This document shows, piece by piece, positions 11,342-22,238 of a stretch of DNA of 64,000 nucleotides (position 1 is the stretch's first letter; every line of letters begins with the position of its first letter). The position numbers and the translations under genes are program-made. The DNA comes from Cystobasidium ongulense. Its lineage: Eukaryota > Basidiomycota > Cystobasidiomycetes > Cystobasidiales > Cystobasidiaceae. The stretch covers positions 1,067,307 to 1,131,306 of the forward strand of contig BQUP01000006.1 in NCBI GenBank assembly GCA_022835595.1. Reading direction: 5' to 3'. The notes below the pieces were generated by a model. That model worked only from the letters and a program-made list of their open reading frames with translations, did no database searches and was not told where the DNA came from.

Positions 11342-13322
11342 ATGGCGGATCAATGGATGCAGATGCTTGGGGATATGCCGCCCGGTGCTGATGTGTTCGA
11401 TTTCATCGGAGACATGCTCACGGATCAGATGTTCCCTCAGTTTGCAAAGGTGCGCAGAAAGAAGCAGCTTTATACTTCGCCTTTTACCTCAAGACATTCG
11501 AGAGATTACACATGTTTACTGATCTTCTGTCTAATCTACGATATCGATACAGGTCTACTGGATCATCATCTACGTCTGCATCGCTGTGTCTTCTTTGACC
11601 TTCCTCGCCATATTGCTCGCATTCTACATCAAAATACGCAATAAGGGCTTCGCTTGGATGATCGTGCAAGATGGAGCGTGTACTCACATCAGTCCCAAAG
11701 CATGGGTTCCTTTTTTCGTTGGACTGATGGCTCCTCGTACGTACACTTGTCTCACTATCTCTTTCCTACTTGCAAACGGTCGACTGACATGTACATCATT
11801 GCGTGCAGTTCTCATTGGGCAGATAGCTTGGACTTATATGACCCTGACCTACAAGAAGTACAGTGGCTCATTCACAGCCTACTCAGAGATAGTGGGAGCC
11901 ATACCCATCATCTCCTTTGCCGGCCTCACTTTACACGTCTTGACAAACGCACCACCTCTCCGACGATTCCTTATAAGAATAAGCACTGGTTCGAGAGGCG
12001 CCTACACACTGGGATACGATCGTGCTGTCATCTTCATCAATGCCTCCTTGTTCATTTGGTGCGCTTTCGCTGCAGGTATACTTGTCTTGCCTGCTAAAAC
12101 CGCCTACGAGCAAGGCGATACGGCTGGCAAGGTGTACGCAGCGGCAATGGACATCCTCGCCAAGGCCAAACCCACTCAAGATATAGCTGCGCTCGTCAAT
12201 TTGACCCCGATTATGGCACAATTTGGTGAGTTGATGACGCAGCTTCTGGTCGGACGATTACCCGGACAGAAGATTCAGTCTTACGATCTTGTCTCAATGT
12301 ACAGAGTCCATGGAAGCAACTCGGCATCGTGCGAATGACCAGACAGGTGCTGTGTTCAGCCCTTTCTTCATAATCTATCTATTCGGCGCAATCCTTCCAG
12401 CCGTACTCCTGAACATACATATCCGCAATCGTATCAAGGACTATGATCTCGGTTGTGAGTTGAAATATAGTTGTAGATCGCTATTGACATTTGCTAAGAG
12501 AAGTCCTCCGTTCAGTGTCCACAAACCAACCCTCCTTTGGTATGGCAAATTCGCATCTCGGCAATGCGTCAACCGTGCCTGCGGTGCCGACCGTTGATCA
12601 CGAGGAAGAGGACCAGCTCAAGGACGATACTCGACCTATCACCGTTCATCTCCCTCAGAAGCTACCAAAGGACAGACCTTTTGCAAATATCGTGGAAGTA
12701 AAGCATACTACGGCCGTACCTCAACATCTTCAACGTATTATGGACTTGAAGGGTGCCAAACCCGCTGACAAGTCTGCAAGACTAAAGGCAGCCCTCCGAC
12801 GTGATAATCAGGTCCTGTCTGCGTATTGTGTTCTACTATCGGGTAGGTTTATCCCGATTCACGAAACTGTGGAGGTCAAGCATCGTACTGATCAGACTGG
12901 TAACTTCTACCGCTGCAGGCATGGGCTCGCTGGCCTTCTGGCTTTTGACTGGAGGTGAGCGCGCAACATACAGCGCCAGGGGTGGAACTCAGCTGAGACG
13001 AAAAGAACTTACAGCTGCAAACAGAATGAATGCTGGCGCATCAATGCGCATCGCCCTTATGTGGGAAGTCCTCTCCTTTACCATCCCTGCAGCGTTCATG
13101 GCAGCCCTTTTCCTGTACGATGCTGTTCGTAATGAGAGATCAGACGACGAGATCTTTGATTCGGTCGTACCCCAGTCATTCTCTAGGCAAAACAACATTG
13201 CATCTGCTCCGAACATGATTATCCTAAGCCAGAATGTGAGCGTTGTGGAGGAGTATCCAATGGACAGCAAAGCGGAAAGCTCTGAAAACGAGAAAATCAA
13301 CAAACTCTATCGTTATCGTTGA
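11342..13322 (+). CDS. Seven-TM receptor-like protein A1 (array gene 1)
   Basis: First of six tandem paralogues of a family I do not recognise. Seven exons: 11342-11449, 11553-11736, 11809-12225, 12305-12454, 12516-12842, 12919-12954 and 13015-13322, total 509 aa. The N-terminus is short and has no signal peptide, with the motif MPPGADVFDFIGDMLTDQ. Seven hydrophobic segments follow. The loops after TM1, TM3 and TM5 are basic, which predicts N-out/C-in topology as in GPCRs. TM3 is followed by TNAPPLRRFLIRIST. The long TM5-TM6 loop carries QKLPKDRPFANIVEV and ..KAALRRDN. The tail carries IILSQNVSVVEEY. Exon structure matches A2 exactly in number and phase. The fold assignment rests on hydropathy and charge only. 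Confidence 0.85.
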
Positions 13323-14033
13323 GGGTGAGACGGTGTAGATTGCGGCAAGAAAGACGGTTGATGCAAGCGCAGTGCAAAGCAAGCAGCAGCGAATTAGCAA
13401 TACGGTGTATAAGTGGAGGAACAGATAAAACCAAGGTGAATTAACGAAGAGATAAGGAGTAATTGTGATTGAAGGGACAGCCATGAGAAAGGTGAACGAA
13501 ATCAACTTGATTCGGGCTGATACACATTCCCAAACGAAACACGAAATGAAACAGCCACGTCCACTATTTCTTTTGTAATCCCGCCACTCTTATTATTTAG
13601 ATTTCGTGCATACCGTATACTCTCAAGACTTGGCGCCAAAGAAAAATGCTCATCTCCTTCATTCGATTCGTCTTCAAACATCCGTCTGAAACCCATGCCC
13701 ACTGACCGCGCGCTATGGTCTTCGAAATCCAACGGCTTTCATCCTTCTCGATCCAAAGCCAACCAGCTGTTTCACAGGTTCGTGCGGACGGCATCCCGCC
13801 GCTTACTCCGAAGTCTGTCGAACACCAAGCTGCAATGTCCGACCAAGCTTTGGATGAGAGGGTATGTCCGCTCGATTGTCGACTGCATCCGAGCTGGAGT
13901 GCACTTCAGATCGAGCTCATCGTCGCTGCTCTCACTCTCTTCGTTCACTCTGTCCTTCTAATTGTCCTCTTCGCCCAGGTTCGAACTGCTGTTACAGTAC
14001 TGCATACTTCCAGTACCCTAAGAACAGTCGACG
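13323..14033. other. Intergenic between array genes 1 and 2
   Basis: A 711-bp gap. A plus-strand frame at 13715-14131 contains a hydrophobic stretch but overlaps the next gene in another frame and has no paralogous copy. It is more likely 5' UTR of A2, perhaps with a UTR intron ending near 13979. Confidence 0.45.
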
Positions 14034-16045
14034 ATGGCGGACCAGTGGATGCAAATGCTCGAGGCTATCCCACCCGGTGCGGATGTTTTCGACTACATCA
14101 AAAGCTTGCTCACATCGCAGATGTTCCCTGAGTTCGGAAAGGTGCGTTTAAGTCGAAACTACCTTTCTTTGCACAATTGGGAGGCTTCGACGGACGAGTA
14201 TGCTGACCTGCCTGCTGTGTACGCGCCCTATTTCATGCAGGGCTATTGGAGTGTAATCTACTTTCTGGTTGCATTACAATCTCTCTCTCTCCTGGCCATA
14301 TTGCTCGCTTTCTACCTCAAGATACGGAATAAAGGCTTCAGATGGATGATCGTGCAAGACGGGGCTTGTACTCACATCAGCCCTAAAGCTTGGCTTCCCC
14401 TGTGGTGGGGTGTAATGATGGCTCGTGAGTGTACAATCTTATCTTCGATCCTGTTTCTGCATCTTTTTCATATTCAAGAATGGCAAGCTGACAATTTTCA
14501 ACGATGCGAACAGTTCTAATCGGGCAAATAGCGTGGACTCGTATCACTTTTAACAGCCACCACTACACTGGAGCTTTCACAGGCTACTCAGTCGTAGTGG
14601 GGGCCATACCTATCATCTCGTTTGCATGTCTCACTTTACACGTATGGACCAACGCCCCGCCCTTCCGAAGGTTCCTCATACGCCTAAATACTTCAAGAGA
14701 CAAGGTTACACGTGGATTGGAGCGTTCTGTCATACTCATCAACGCTTCTCTATTCCTCTTCTGCGGTTTTGCTGGAGGGCTAATCACTCTGCCGGCTGTA
14801 GAGGCATATCGTCAAGGCAATACGGCGGGAAGGGTGTATGCGCAGGTTATAAAGATCCTTGACGATGCCAAAGTCACTCAGGACATGGCTGCGCTCATGA
14901 GTCTAGCGCCGATAATGGCCCAGTTTGGTGAGTATTATCATGTTAATCTTTCGCTCGGAACTGAATATCGGCTCCTCCATCTTTCTCGCTTTTACAGATT
15001 CTATGGAAGCGTCACGACACCATTCGAATAATCTATCGGGCTACGTATTCAGTCCGTTCTTTATCCTATATTTGTTCGGTGCAATCTTTCCAGCTATACT
15101 TCTCAACATATACATCCGAAATCGCATCAAAGAGTATGATTTAGGCCGTGGGTATAACCGCACTCGGAGATTCACTCGTTACAAGTATTCATGCATCTCT
15201 CATTGTATCAACAGTATCCACTTCACAACCCTCCTTTGTGCTGGCAAGCTCTCTACCGCGGCTTGGCAACGATCCTACTACACCCGCAGAATTACACATT
15301 GGTCAGGAACAGACGGAGCAGCTCAAGGATGCAGCACAACCCATTCCCATTCACCTGCCTCAGCCTCAGAAGCTGCCAAAAGATTTACCAAAAGACAGAC
15401 CCTTCGCAAATATCGTAGAAGTGAGACACACCACAGCCGCGCCGCAGCATCTTCAACGCATCATGGACCTGAAAGGTTCCAAGCCTGCCGATAAATCTGC
15501 AAAACTCAAGGCAGCACTTCTTCGAGATAATCAGGCACTAATCGCGTATTGTGCTCTGCTATTGGGTGAGCTCGTCCGAAGCTGTGCAGTTCCGGCTGGA
15601 TTTTGACCAATGATCTCTGCTGACCCTGCTCATGCATTTGCAGCTATGGGGTCGCTAGCATTTTATCAGTTGTCGGGTTGTGGGTCCACAGCATGACCCC
15701 AAATATCACGGTATAGCTGAAATAACAAACCACACAGATCCCAATCGCATTAGTGCTGGCGAATCATTGCGCATCGCCATGATATGGGAGTACCTAGCCT
15801 CTACTATCCCTGCAAGCTTCATGTCAGCAATCTTTCTGTACGATGCCATCCACAATGATAGATCAGAAGATGAAACTATTGAAGCCGTGGTACCACCAAC
15901 ATTCTCCAGGCAGAAGATTTTGGCATCCGTCCCGAATGTCATCACGCTAAGCCAAAATGTGAGCGTTGTCGAGGAGTACGCAATGGATAGCAAAGCGGAA
16001 CGCGCCGAGAACGAGAAAATGTTTAAAGCGTATCGCTATCGTTGA
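14034..16045 (+). CDS. Seven-TM receptor-like protein A2 (array gene 2)
   Basis: Closest relative of A1, 516 aa. Exons: 14034-14141, 14241-14424, 14514-14927, 14998-15147, 15215-15565, 15644-15679 and 15738-16045. Approximate segments: TM1 40-63, TM2 87-108, TM3 122-144, TM4 168-191, TM5 251-275, TM6 392-412, TM7 427-450, and a 65-residue tail. The TM4-TM5 loop is long (about 60 residues). The TM3 end reads TNAPPFRRFLIRLNT. The TM5-TM6 loop of about 110 residues holds LPKDLPKDRPFANIVEV, in which LPKD occurs twice. The tail holds VITLSQNVSVVEEY. Five of the seven exons have the same length as in A1. The 36-nt exon 6 encodes the end of TM6. Confidence 0.87.
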
Positions 16046-16623
16046 GGATGCGTCGTAGAAGAGTCGGGTGAATGTGGTACTGAACAAATTATTTGCAGCG
16101 AATTATCATCAATTACAGTAGTATTTAACGGAGGCCGATCACTGCGGATTATCTCTTATAAATGGGAACTTATAAAGCTTGGACTTTGTATCTGTTCTGT
16201 CATGTTGTAGGGGTACGTGCCATAGCACAAGTGATCTCGGAAGCGATGGCTTTTTAGCTGTTACCCTTCCACGTTCGTCCTCGCCCTTCCCCTTCGCCTC
16301 CAAATCAGCTGCCATGCGATTGTCAAACTGCGTGCTGGCGATTTATTTGGGAAGAACGGTGCTTCGGTGCACGACCGGCAACCTTCGAACAGGTGAAGGA
16401 CCACTTCCTAATCAAATCTCGTCGCTTCTTATGGCATGTACGGTACCGGGGAAGTCCTTGTAAAGGGCTGGGTCAGGTTCTGCACGGCGCTGCCCATAAC
16501 CGCCGCGTAAAACAGGATGCGCAGAAGAGCGGCTCTTTCGTCTTTTGTCTCCTGTGCCTCTTGTCTTTGCCGTCTCTTGTCTCTTCATTGAACAGATATA
16601 TACCCTCCACGAGCAACTGAAGT
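16046..16623. other. Intergenic between subfamily A and subfamily B
   Basis: A 578-bp gap marking the change from 7-exon to 9-exon gene structure. Short open frames on both strands have no recognisable content. Confidence 0.5.
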
Positions 16624-18679
16624 ATGGACATACCCACCCTCCTCCAGCAGATTCCGCCGGGCGTCGATGTCTTCGACTTCCTAGCTCAGGTGATAGAAGA
16701 TCAGGTGCGCTCAAGTGCGCGTTGGACTGCATCGTCACATGAGCTGACTACTTCACTGGTTACTCTCCAGGTCTACCCCAGCTTGGGCAAGGCTTTTGCT
16801 GTTCAGGTCTATGTGTGAGCACAACCTCCAGCCAGTCCGGGACAAGTCACGTGACTGAGATTCTCAGGCTGACTTCGCAACATGCTGTGCTTTCTCCTCC
16901 TCCAGCGTGCCGATACTCTGCTGTGCCGTAATAGCAATCATCAGTGCCGGACTATCCGTCCAACACCGCAAGGCCAGACTTCGCTTCTTGGTAGAGGACG
17001 GCCCCGCGACACGCCTCAATCCTCGGTTATTCGTTCCCGTGCTATGGCTCATTGGAGGTATATGTACGTCGAAGTCTTGTCTGTGCCTGTTATAACTCCT
17101 TGCCTAATCTAGTCTTTTTCTCTCCATCAGGTATGATCATTCACACGTTCTTGGTGCGCTCCACCATGGATTCGCGCCACTTGACGTATGCCTTGGGAGT
17201 CTATTGGGTTCGTGCGCGTCTCACTCGTAACATGCAGAGACCATCTGAGCTGATACGCAAGCTACGACAGTGGACGATGGCGACCCCTTTGTTGGTTTCC
17301 TATGCAATCATTTCTACATCCGCTATGTGCAGCGCTCCAATTATTCGTAGATGTCTTATGCGCCTGAACGCTGGTCACAGCACTGCTACAACCTTCACGC
17401 CATCCTTCATCGTTCTTCACACGACTATGGTCTTTGTGGTTGTTTTGATTACAGGCTCAACATTCGGTCCAGGTTGTATTCAAGGATCAGCCTTTAAAGG
17501 AGCTCACAAGGGTTATACAGGCATACAGTTATTACTTGCACAAGCTAAAGAGAGCCAGAGTATGGTTCTTCTGGCCTCAGCAGGTACCTGGGTATCCATT
17601 CTGGGTGAGTTGCTGACTATAAGCGCTTTAGGCGAAACCCTCTGACAACCCGCGCTATCTCGCTTTCAGAAAAGGCCACCGATGAAAATCGTCGCGCCAC
17701 ATACATCGGAGGTATTATCTTCAGTATCCACGTCACGTTCTTTGCTCTCTCTGGAATATTTCCTCTACTTTTCCTCAACATTTACATGAAAAAGCGTATC
17801 AATCGCCTTCAAAGAGATCTTAGTGAGGCTTGGTGCTTGAAAAGTGCTTGCATAGGAATTACTGAGACAGTTGTTTTTGCTCGTAGCTGCTTCCTCGCAA
17901 CAGAACTCTGCAAGCTTAGAAGCACAGTCAACATTTTCTGTACACAATCACAAGTTTGCGCACGAAACCTTCGAAAGTTCCAGCAAAGACCTGCCAATCA
18001 ATATACCGCAGATTATACCTCGAGTCGAATTGCCAAAAGATCGCCCATTTGCAAATCTCGCGCCTTCCCCAGCACTACCTCGAACCTACGCGAACATCTT
18101 TAAGTCACACGTAGATGGACAAGAAAAAGCAAGAAGACTGAAAGCGGCACTTCGTCGTGACAACACCTACTTGGCTGCGTATCTTCTCATGCTGTTTTCG
18201 TTAGGTAGCTGCAATTTCTTCCAGGCTGCGAAAGGTGAGCTTGATTTTAGGTACAGCCGGAATTGTGCACAAGCTGATACATCGCCACGCGGCAGGTCCA
18301 TGGGCTTTCGATATCAAGAACCAGTTCCTGATGGCGTACACCTGGGTGAGATACCTTAGACGGACACACCTGCATAGAAGGCCTGCACTGAGTTTCACCT
18401 TGCACCCTTTGTCGTGCGCAGGAAGTATGGGGTTATCTCGTTCCAGCTCTTATGCTGGCGGTTGGTTTTCTCTACGATGGTCTCACGAGCATCAGTACAG
18501 ACGAAGAAGTCGATTCGCCGACTTCAGTGCTATCAGGTCGCATGTTCCAAGCTCCGGCATTGGCCTCTATCCAGTTGTCTCAAACAGTACAGGTTGTAGA
18601 GGAGCATCAACTGGAAGAGAAGGTATTCTCGTCTGAGAAGAGGTCGATGTACGACAGGTTCGGGTCAGACCGTCACTGA
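16624..18679 (+). CDS. Seven-TM receptor-like protein B1 (array gene 3)
   Basis: Subfamily B member, 500 aa in nine exons: 16624-16704, 16771-16814, 16906-17063, 17131-17207, 17271-17604, 17670-17822, 17887-18234, 18296-18345 and 18422-18679. The N-terminal motif is QQIPPGVDVFDFLAQVIEDQ. The first cytoplasmic loop reads VEDGPATRLNPRLFVP. TM3 ends CSAPIIRRCLMRLNAGH. The TM5-TM6 loop holds RVELPKDRPFANLAPS and later KARRLKAALRRDN. TM6 is followed by AAKGPWAFD. The tail has IQLSQTVQVVEEHQLEEK. Compared with subfamily A, introns differ around TM1 and TM6-TM7, with extra introns before TM3 and before TM7. Introns are 61-91 nt. Confidence 0.87.
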
Positions 18680-19442
18680 TAGCTTGTGAGTGGACAGACT
18701 AGTTTTGCAGTATTTCAGCACGTCATGAATATAGTTTGTCAGGTGGCATCTTATGTAGTATTGTAGTATATTATAGACATCAGTCTTTATCAGTTATCTG
18801 GCTTGGACAGGCCGTGCACTATCAATTTCGGCTTCTGCAATGAACAATGCCATGTGCATCCAGGCTTTACCAGTTGCCAGTCTTTCTGCAGTTTTCCCGT
18901 CGCTCGATCTCTCCTCATCAATATTCATATTTCCCGCCTGCCAATCGGACACACTGATTAGCTTAATGACAATTGCGTAAATAGGAATGACCCTCACCAC
19001 TGCCTATTCTTTTTAGGGGTGTACAACAGCGTTGGCTTGCTGGATTGACTACGGTACTGCGTCCGCCTCAGAGCACCATGCACTCTGCCGCTGATCACCT
19101 CAGGCCTACTCTTGCTGCTAGCGCTACGATGAGCTGTGCGGCAGTGCTCGAACAGCGCGACATGCCGTATACTACAAGAGAGGGCTGATTCGGTGGATTA
19201 CCGACAACATCTGGCGCCTAAGTACCACGCTCTTAGACATGGACCACATCCATTGACATCTCGGGGCTATGCTCATCGCTTCGCCTTGGAAGGTAAACGG
19301 AAGCTGACCGACTTACCGAATTTTAAGCCGGGCTCCGAATTCTCACATAGCGGCAGGTCCATTCCAACGTCTCCCAGCTCTTCAACAGCCACATCTCTCG
19401 TGTTTCCTACTCCAGCTGCCGGCCCAGATACCTACCGCAAGA
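18680..19442. other. Intergenic between array genes 3 and 4
   Basis: A 763-bp gap. Part of it, around 19237-19282, is recognisably similar to the region upstream of array gene 5 (shared blocks ending in CATCTCG), which points to a duplicated promoter region. No gene is seen. Confidence 0.5.
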
Positions 19443-21508
19443 ATGGACCTGCCCGCGCTTCTTCAGCAGCTGCCGCCAGGCAAGGACCTTTTCGACTTTC
19501 TGGCTGAGACGGTCAACGAGCAGGTAGGCGGTAACGTAGACATTGCTGAAGCACCTAGAGCTAATCCGAACGCATTGACAGGTCTATCCGGATTTAGGCA
19601 GGGTGTTCTCAGTTCAAGTTTACCTGTGAGCGGCACATACGAGTGATAACGCCAGCGATCATGGCACCCTCCAAGAGCTTGCGCTGATCCCCAATCAAAC
19701 GCTCAACGCTCTCCCCTCGTGCACATTAGAGTAACAACGCTCTGCTGCCTCGTCATAGCGATCATCCTATCTGGACTCTTCATTCGATGGTACAAAGGTC
19801 GCCTGCGCTTTTTCGTTGCAGACGGTCCAGCTACGCGCCTAAGCCCTGCACTCTTCGTACCCCTCCTCTGGCTCGTATCTGGCATCTGTAAGGGCTTGCT
19901 TTCGCTATCAAGCCTCAGACCAAAACCCCGAATAATGACTAACGGTTTCCCTCCTGCTTCAGGCATGGTTATCCATACCTTCTGGTTGCGTTCTTCGATT
20001 CAAAACCGACATCTTACTTTTTCAATAGGAATGTTCTGGGTAAGGTTTTTCGCATCTCACAAAATGAAGTGACTACGGTCTAACAAGCGTCTCTTTTACG
20101 CAGTGGCTCGTTGCATGCGGTGTAACAGCCTCATATGCTGTCATCTCGACTTCCGTCATGTGCAGCGCGCCTATCGTGAGAAGAGGTCTCATGCGCTTGG
20201 ACGCTGGTCATCTTTCCTCCAAGTTATCACCTGCTTTCATCGTCCTGAATTCTGCAACAGTCGCGGTAGCTCTGCTAGCTGTAGGGACGGCGATCGTTCC
20301 GGCCAAACTACAAGGTGAAGCCTTCCAAACGGTCCACCGGGGTTACAGCGGTCTCCAGACTCTTATCGCGCAAGCTAAAGCGACCCAGAATGTGGCAGTC
20401 CTGGCCTCGGCAGGAATGTATGCAGATATCTTAGGTGTGTAACGTGCCGGCCTCTCACTATGCAATCAGATTACTTGACTGATCAATCCTCTGTAGCCGA
20501 AGCGCAGGACAAGACTCGACGAACTATCGTTGTAGGGGGAGCAGTATACTCAAGTCACATTGTTGTATTCTTCTTCTTTGGGCTCATTCCGGCGCTCTTT
20601 CTCAATGTTCACATGCGAAAGAGGATCGATCGTCTTGACAAAGGACTTGGTAAGCTCATTTATCGTGTCTACTATTGGACCCACCGGCTCGCTGACTTCT
20701 GCTTGGCCTCTGTAGATGTTTCTTCTCAGCAATACACAGGAAGTCTGACAAGCGCCTCAATCGTTCCAGTGCAGCTACCATTTAGACGCATGCCATCGTC
20801 ATCTGATGAGAATCTGGAGACTCTAGCGGACGGTGTATCGCAACCTGTTCGACGATCGCGCGTTGAACTTCCCAAGGATCGTCCATTTGCCAATTTAGCC
20901 CCAACTTCTAGTCTACCGCAGACTTATGCTACGATCTTGCGTGCGCGAGTTGATCCGCAAGAGAAGGCCAAAAGACTTAGAGCGGCCCTGCGTCGAGACA
21001 ATATTCAGCTCCTCGCCTACTTTCTGATGCTAGCCTCGATGGGCACTCTAGCTTTCTTCCATGCAGCGAAAGGTGATTGTCATCTTGAATTGAGGCCCTT
21101 CCGCTTTTGCTAATGCCACCTACGCCGGTAGGTCCCTGGCATTTCGACACCAAAAAGCAGTTCGTGGTGGCATACACCTGGGTGAGTGTGCTCACTAATA
21201 CTCTCATTTGGGAGGTCTCGCTGACCATCTTTTCATTATCGCTATGATAGGAAATGTGGAGTTACCTTGCTCCTGCACTCATCCTGGCAGTAACCTTTCT
21301 CTGGGATGCACTATCGACCTCCAGTCCGGGCGACGATGCTGATATGCCAGCTACATCCTTTTCGAGCCGCAACTTCCAAGCTCCAGCCTTAAATTCCGTT
21401 CAGCTTTCGCAAATGGTAGAGGTTGTCGAGGAGCATCAGCTTGAGGAGAAAACATTTGCATCCGAGAAGCGGTCAATGTATGGTAATTTCGGTAGGGAAT
21501 GCCCATGA
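19443..21508 (+). CDS. Seven-TM receptor-like protein B2 (array gene 4)
   Basis: 502 aa in nine exons: 19443-19523, 19582-19625, 19730-19887, 19963-20039, 20104-20434, 20497-20649, 20716-21072, 21132-21181 and 21251-21508. It looks closest to B3: both carry LPPG-x-DLFDFLAETV at the N-terminus and FVADGPATRLxPALFVP in loop 1. The TM3 end is CSAPIVRRGLMRLDAGH. The TM5-TM6 loop contains RVELPKDRPFANLAPT, a TYATILRARVDPQEKAKRLR stretch and AALRRDN. The tail motif is VQLSQMVEVVEEHQLEEK. The exon 3 acceptor (CACATTAG) was set by alignment of reading frame with B1 and B3. Confidence 0.86.
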
Positions 21509-22238
21509 TGAGTGTTCCGGAGAGAATAGTGAGACTCCGCAGTAAATAAATATTATTGTGGATGGTATATCGGATGCAGGGAACTTGATGTATTTACCCA
21601 TGTTTCACCAGGCAGGATTTGAGACTTTGCAGTAATTCAACAATATCGTAAAGAGTTGTTATAACCAGGCAGTATTGTATGTGCAATAAGCAAAGGTTGA
21701 CCGTCTGCCTGGTTCGCCCTCATCCGCCTCCGCGATGCTGCTGTAATCGGAACAGCGCGCAAAGCTCGGCTTTAGGCCAACTGTAATCTTCGCATTACCG
21801 ACGACCAACCCGTCATGTTCCTTTCACTGCGGTTACTACAATTCACCTGCGTGCCCATCCGCTTCATTGCAGAATCCACTTCCTTTCATGCGATGCGGAT
21901 GGTCTTCAAGGCCGCCATGTGCCGCGGACCTGGCTGTGAAGGGCTGCACCGGTGCAACACCGAGGACATCTGGCTATTGATGGGAAGGCCAGTCTTATGG
22001 GACCGCATCCATCACTCATCTCGAAGTCGCTCGGCAGGACTACAGTTCCTGCGAATGGGATGCTGACCGCGACTCAGCAGATGAGTTACCAGTGCCCAGA
22101 TTACGGCGCCTCCAGACTCGCTCTGTCTCTTGTCCTTCTATTCTCTAGATACTTCCTACCTCTTTCCGTTGAATATTGGTTCAGATACCCTGCCGAAGAA
22201 AGGACTTGCCCGCCCTCCTCCAGAAGCTGCCGCCTGGC
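21509..22238. other. Intergenic between array genes 4 and 5, with a 12-bp palindrome
   Basis: A 730-bp gap. It contains the perfect palindrome TGCACCGGTGCA at 21945-21956 and, at 22200-22238, sequence that aligns with the first 13 codons of array gene 4 but lacks its ATG (see array gene 5). Nothing else is recognised. Confidence 0.5.
21945..21956. other. 12-bp perfect palindrome upstream of array gene 5
   Basis: TGCACCGGTGCA is identical to its reverse complement. It lies about 290 bp before the proposed start of 7TM gene B3. A dimeric transcription factor site is possible, but a single occurrence proves nothing. Confidence 0.6.

Noticed and set aside
13715-14131. Plus-strand frame with a hydrophobic stretch upstream of array gene 2
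   Set aside because: It overlaps the start of gene 2 in another frame and is not duplicated with the paralogues. It is more likely 5' UTR.
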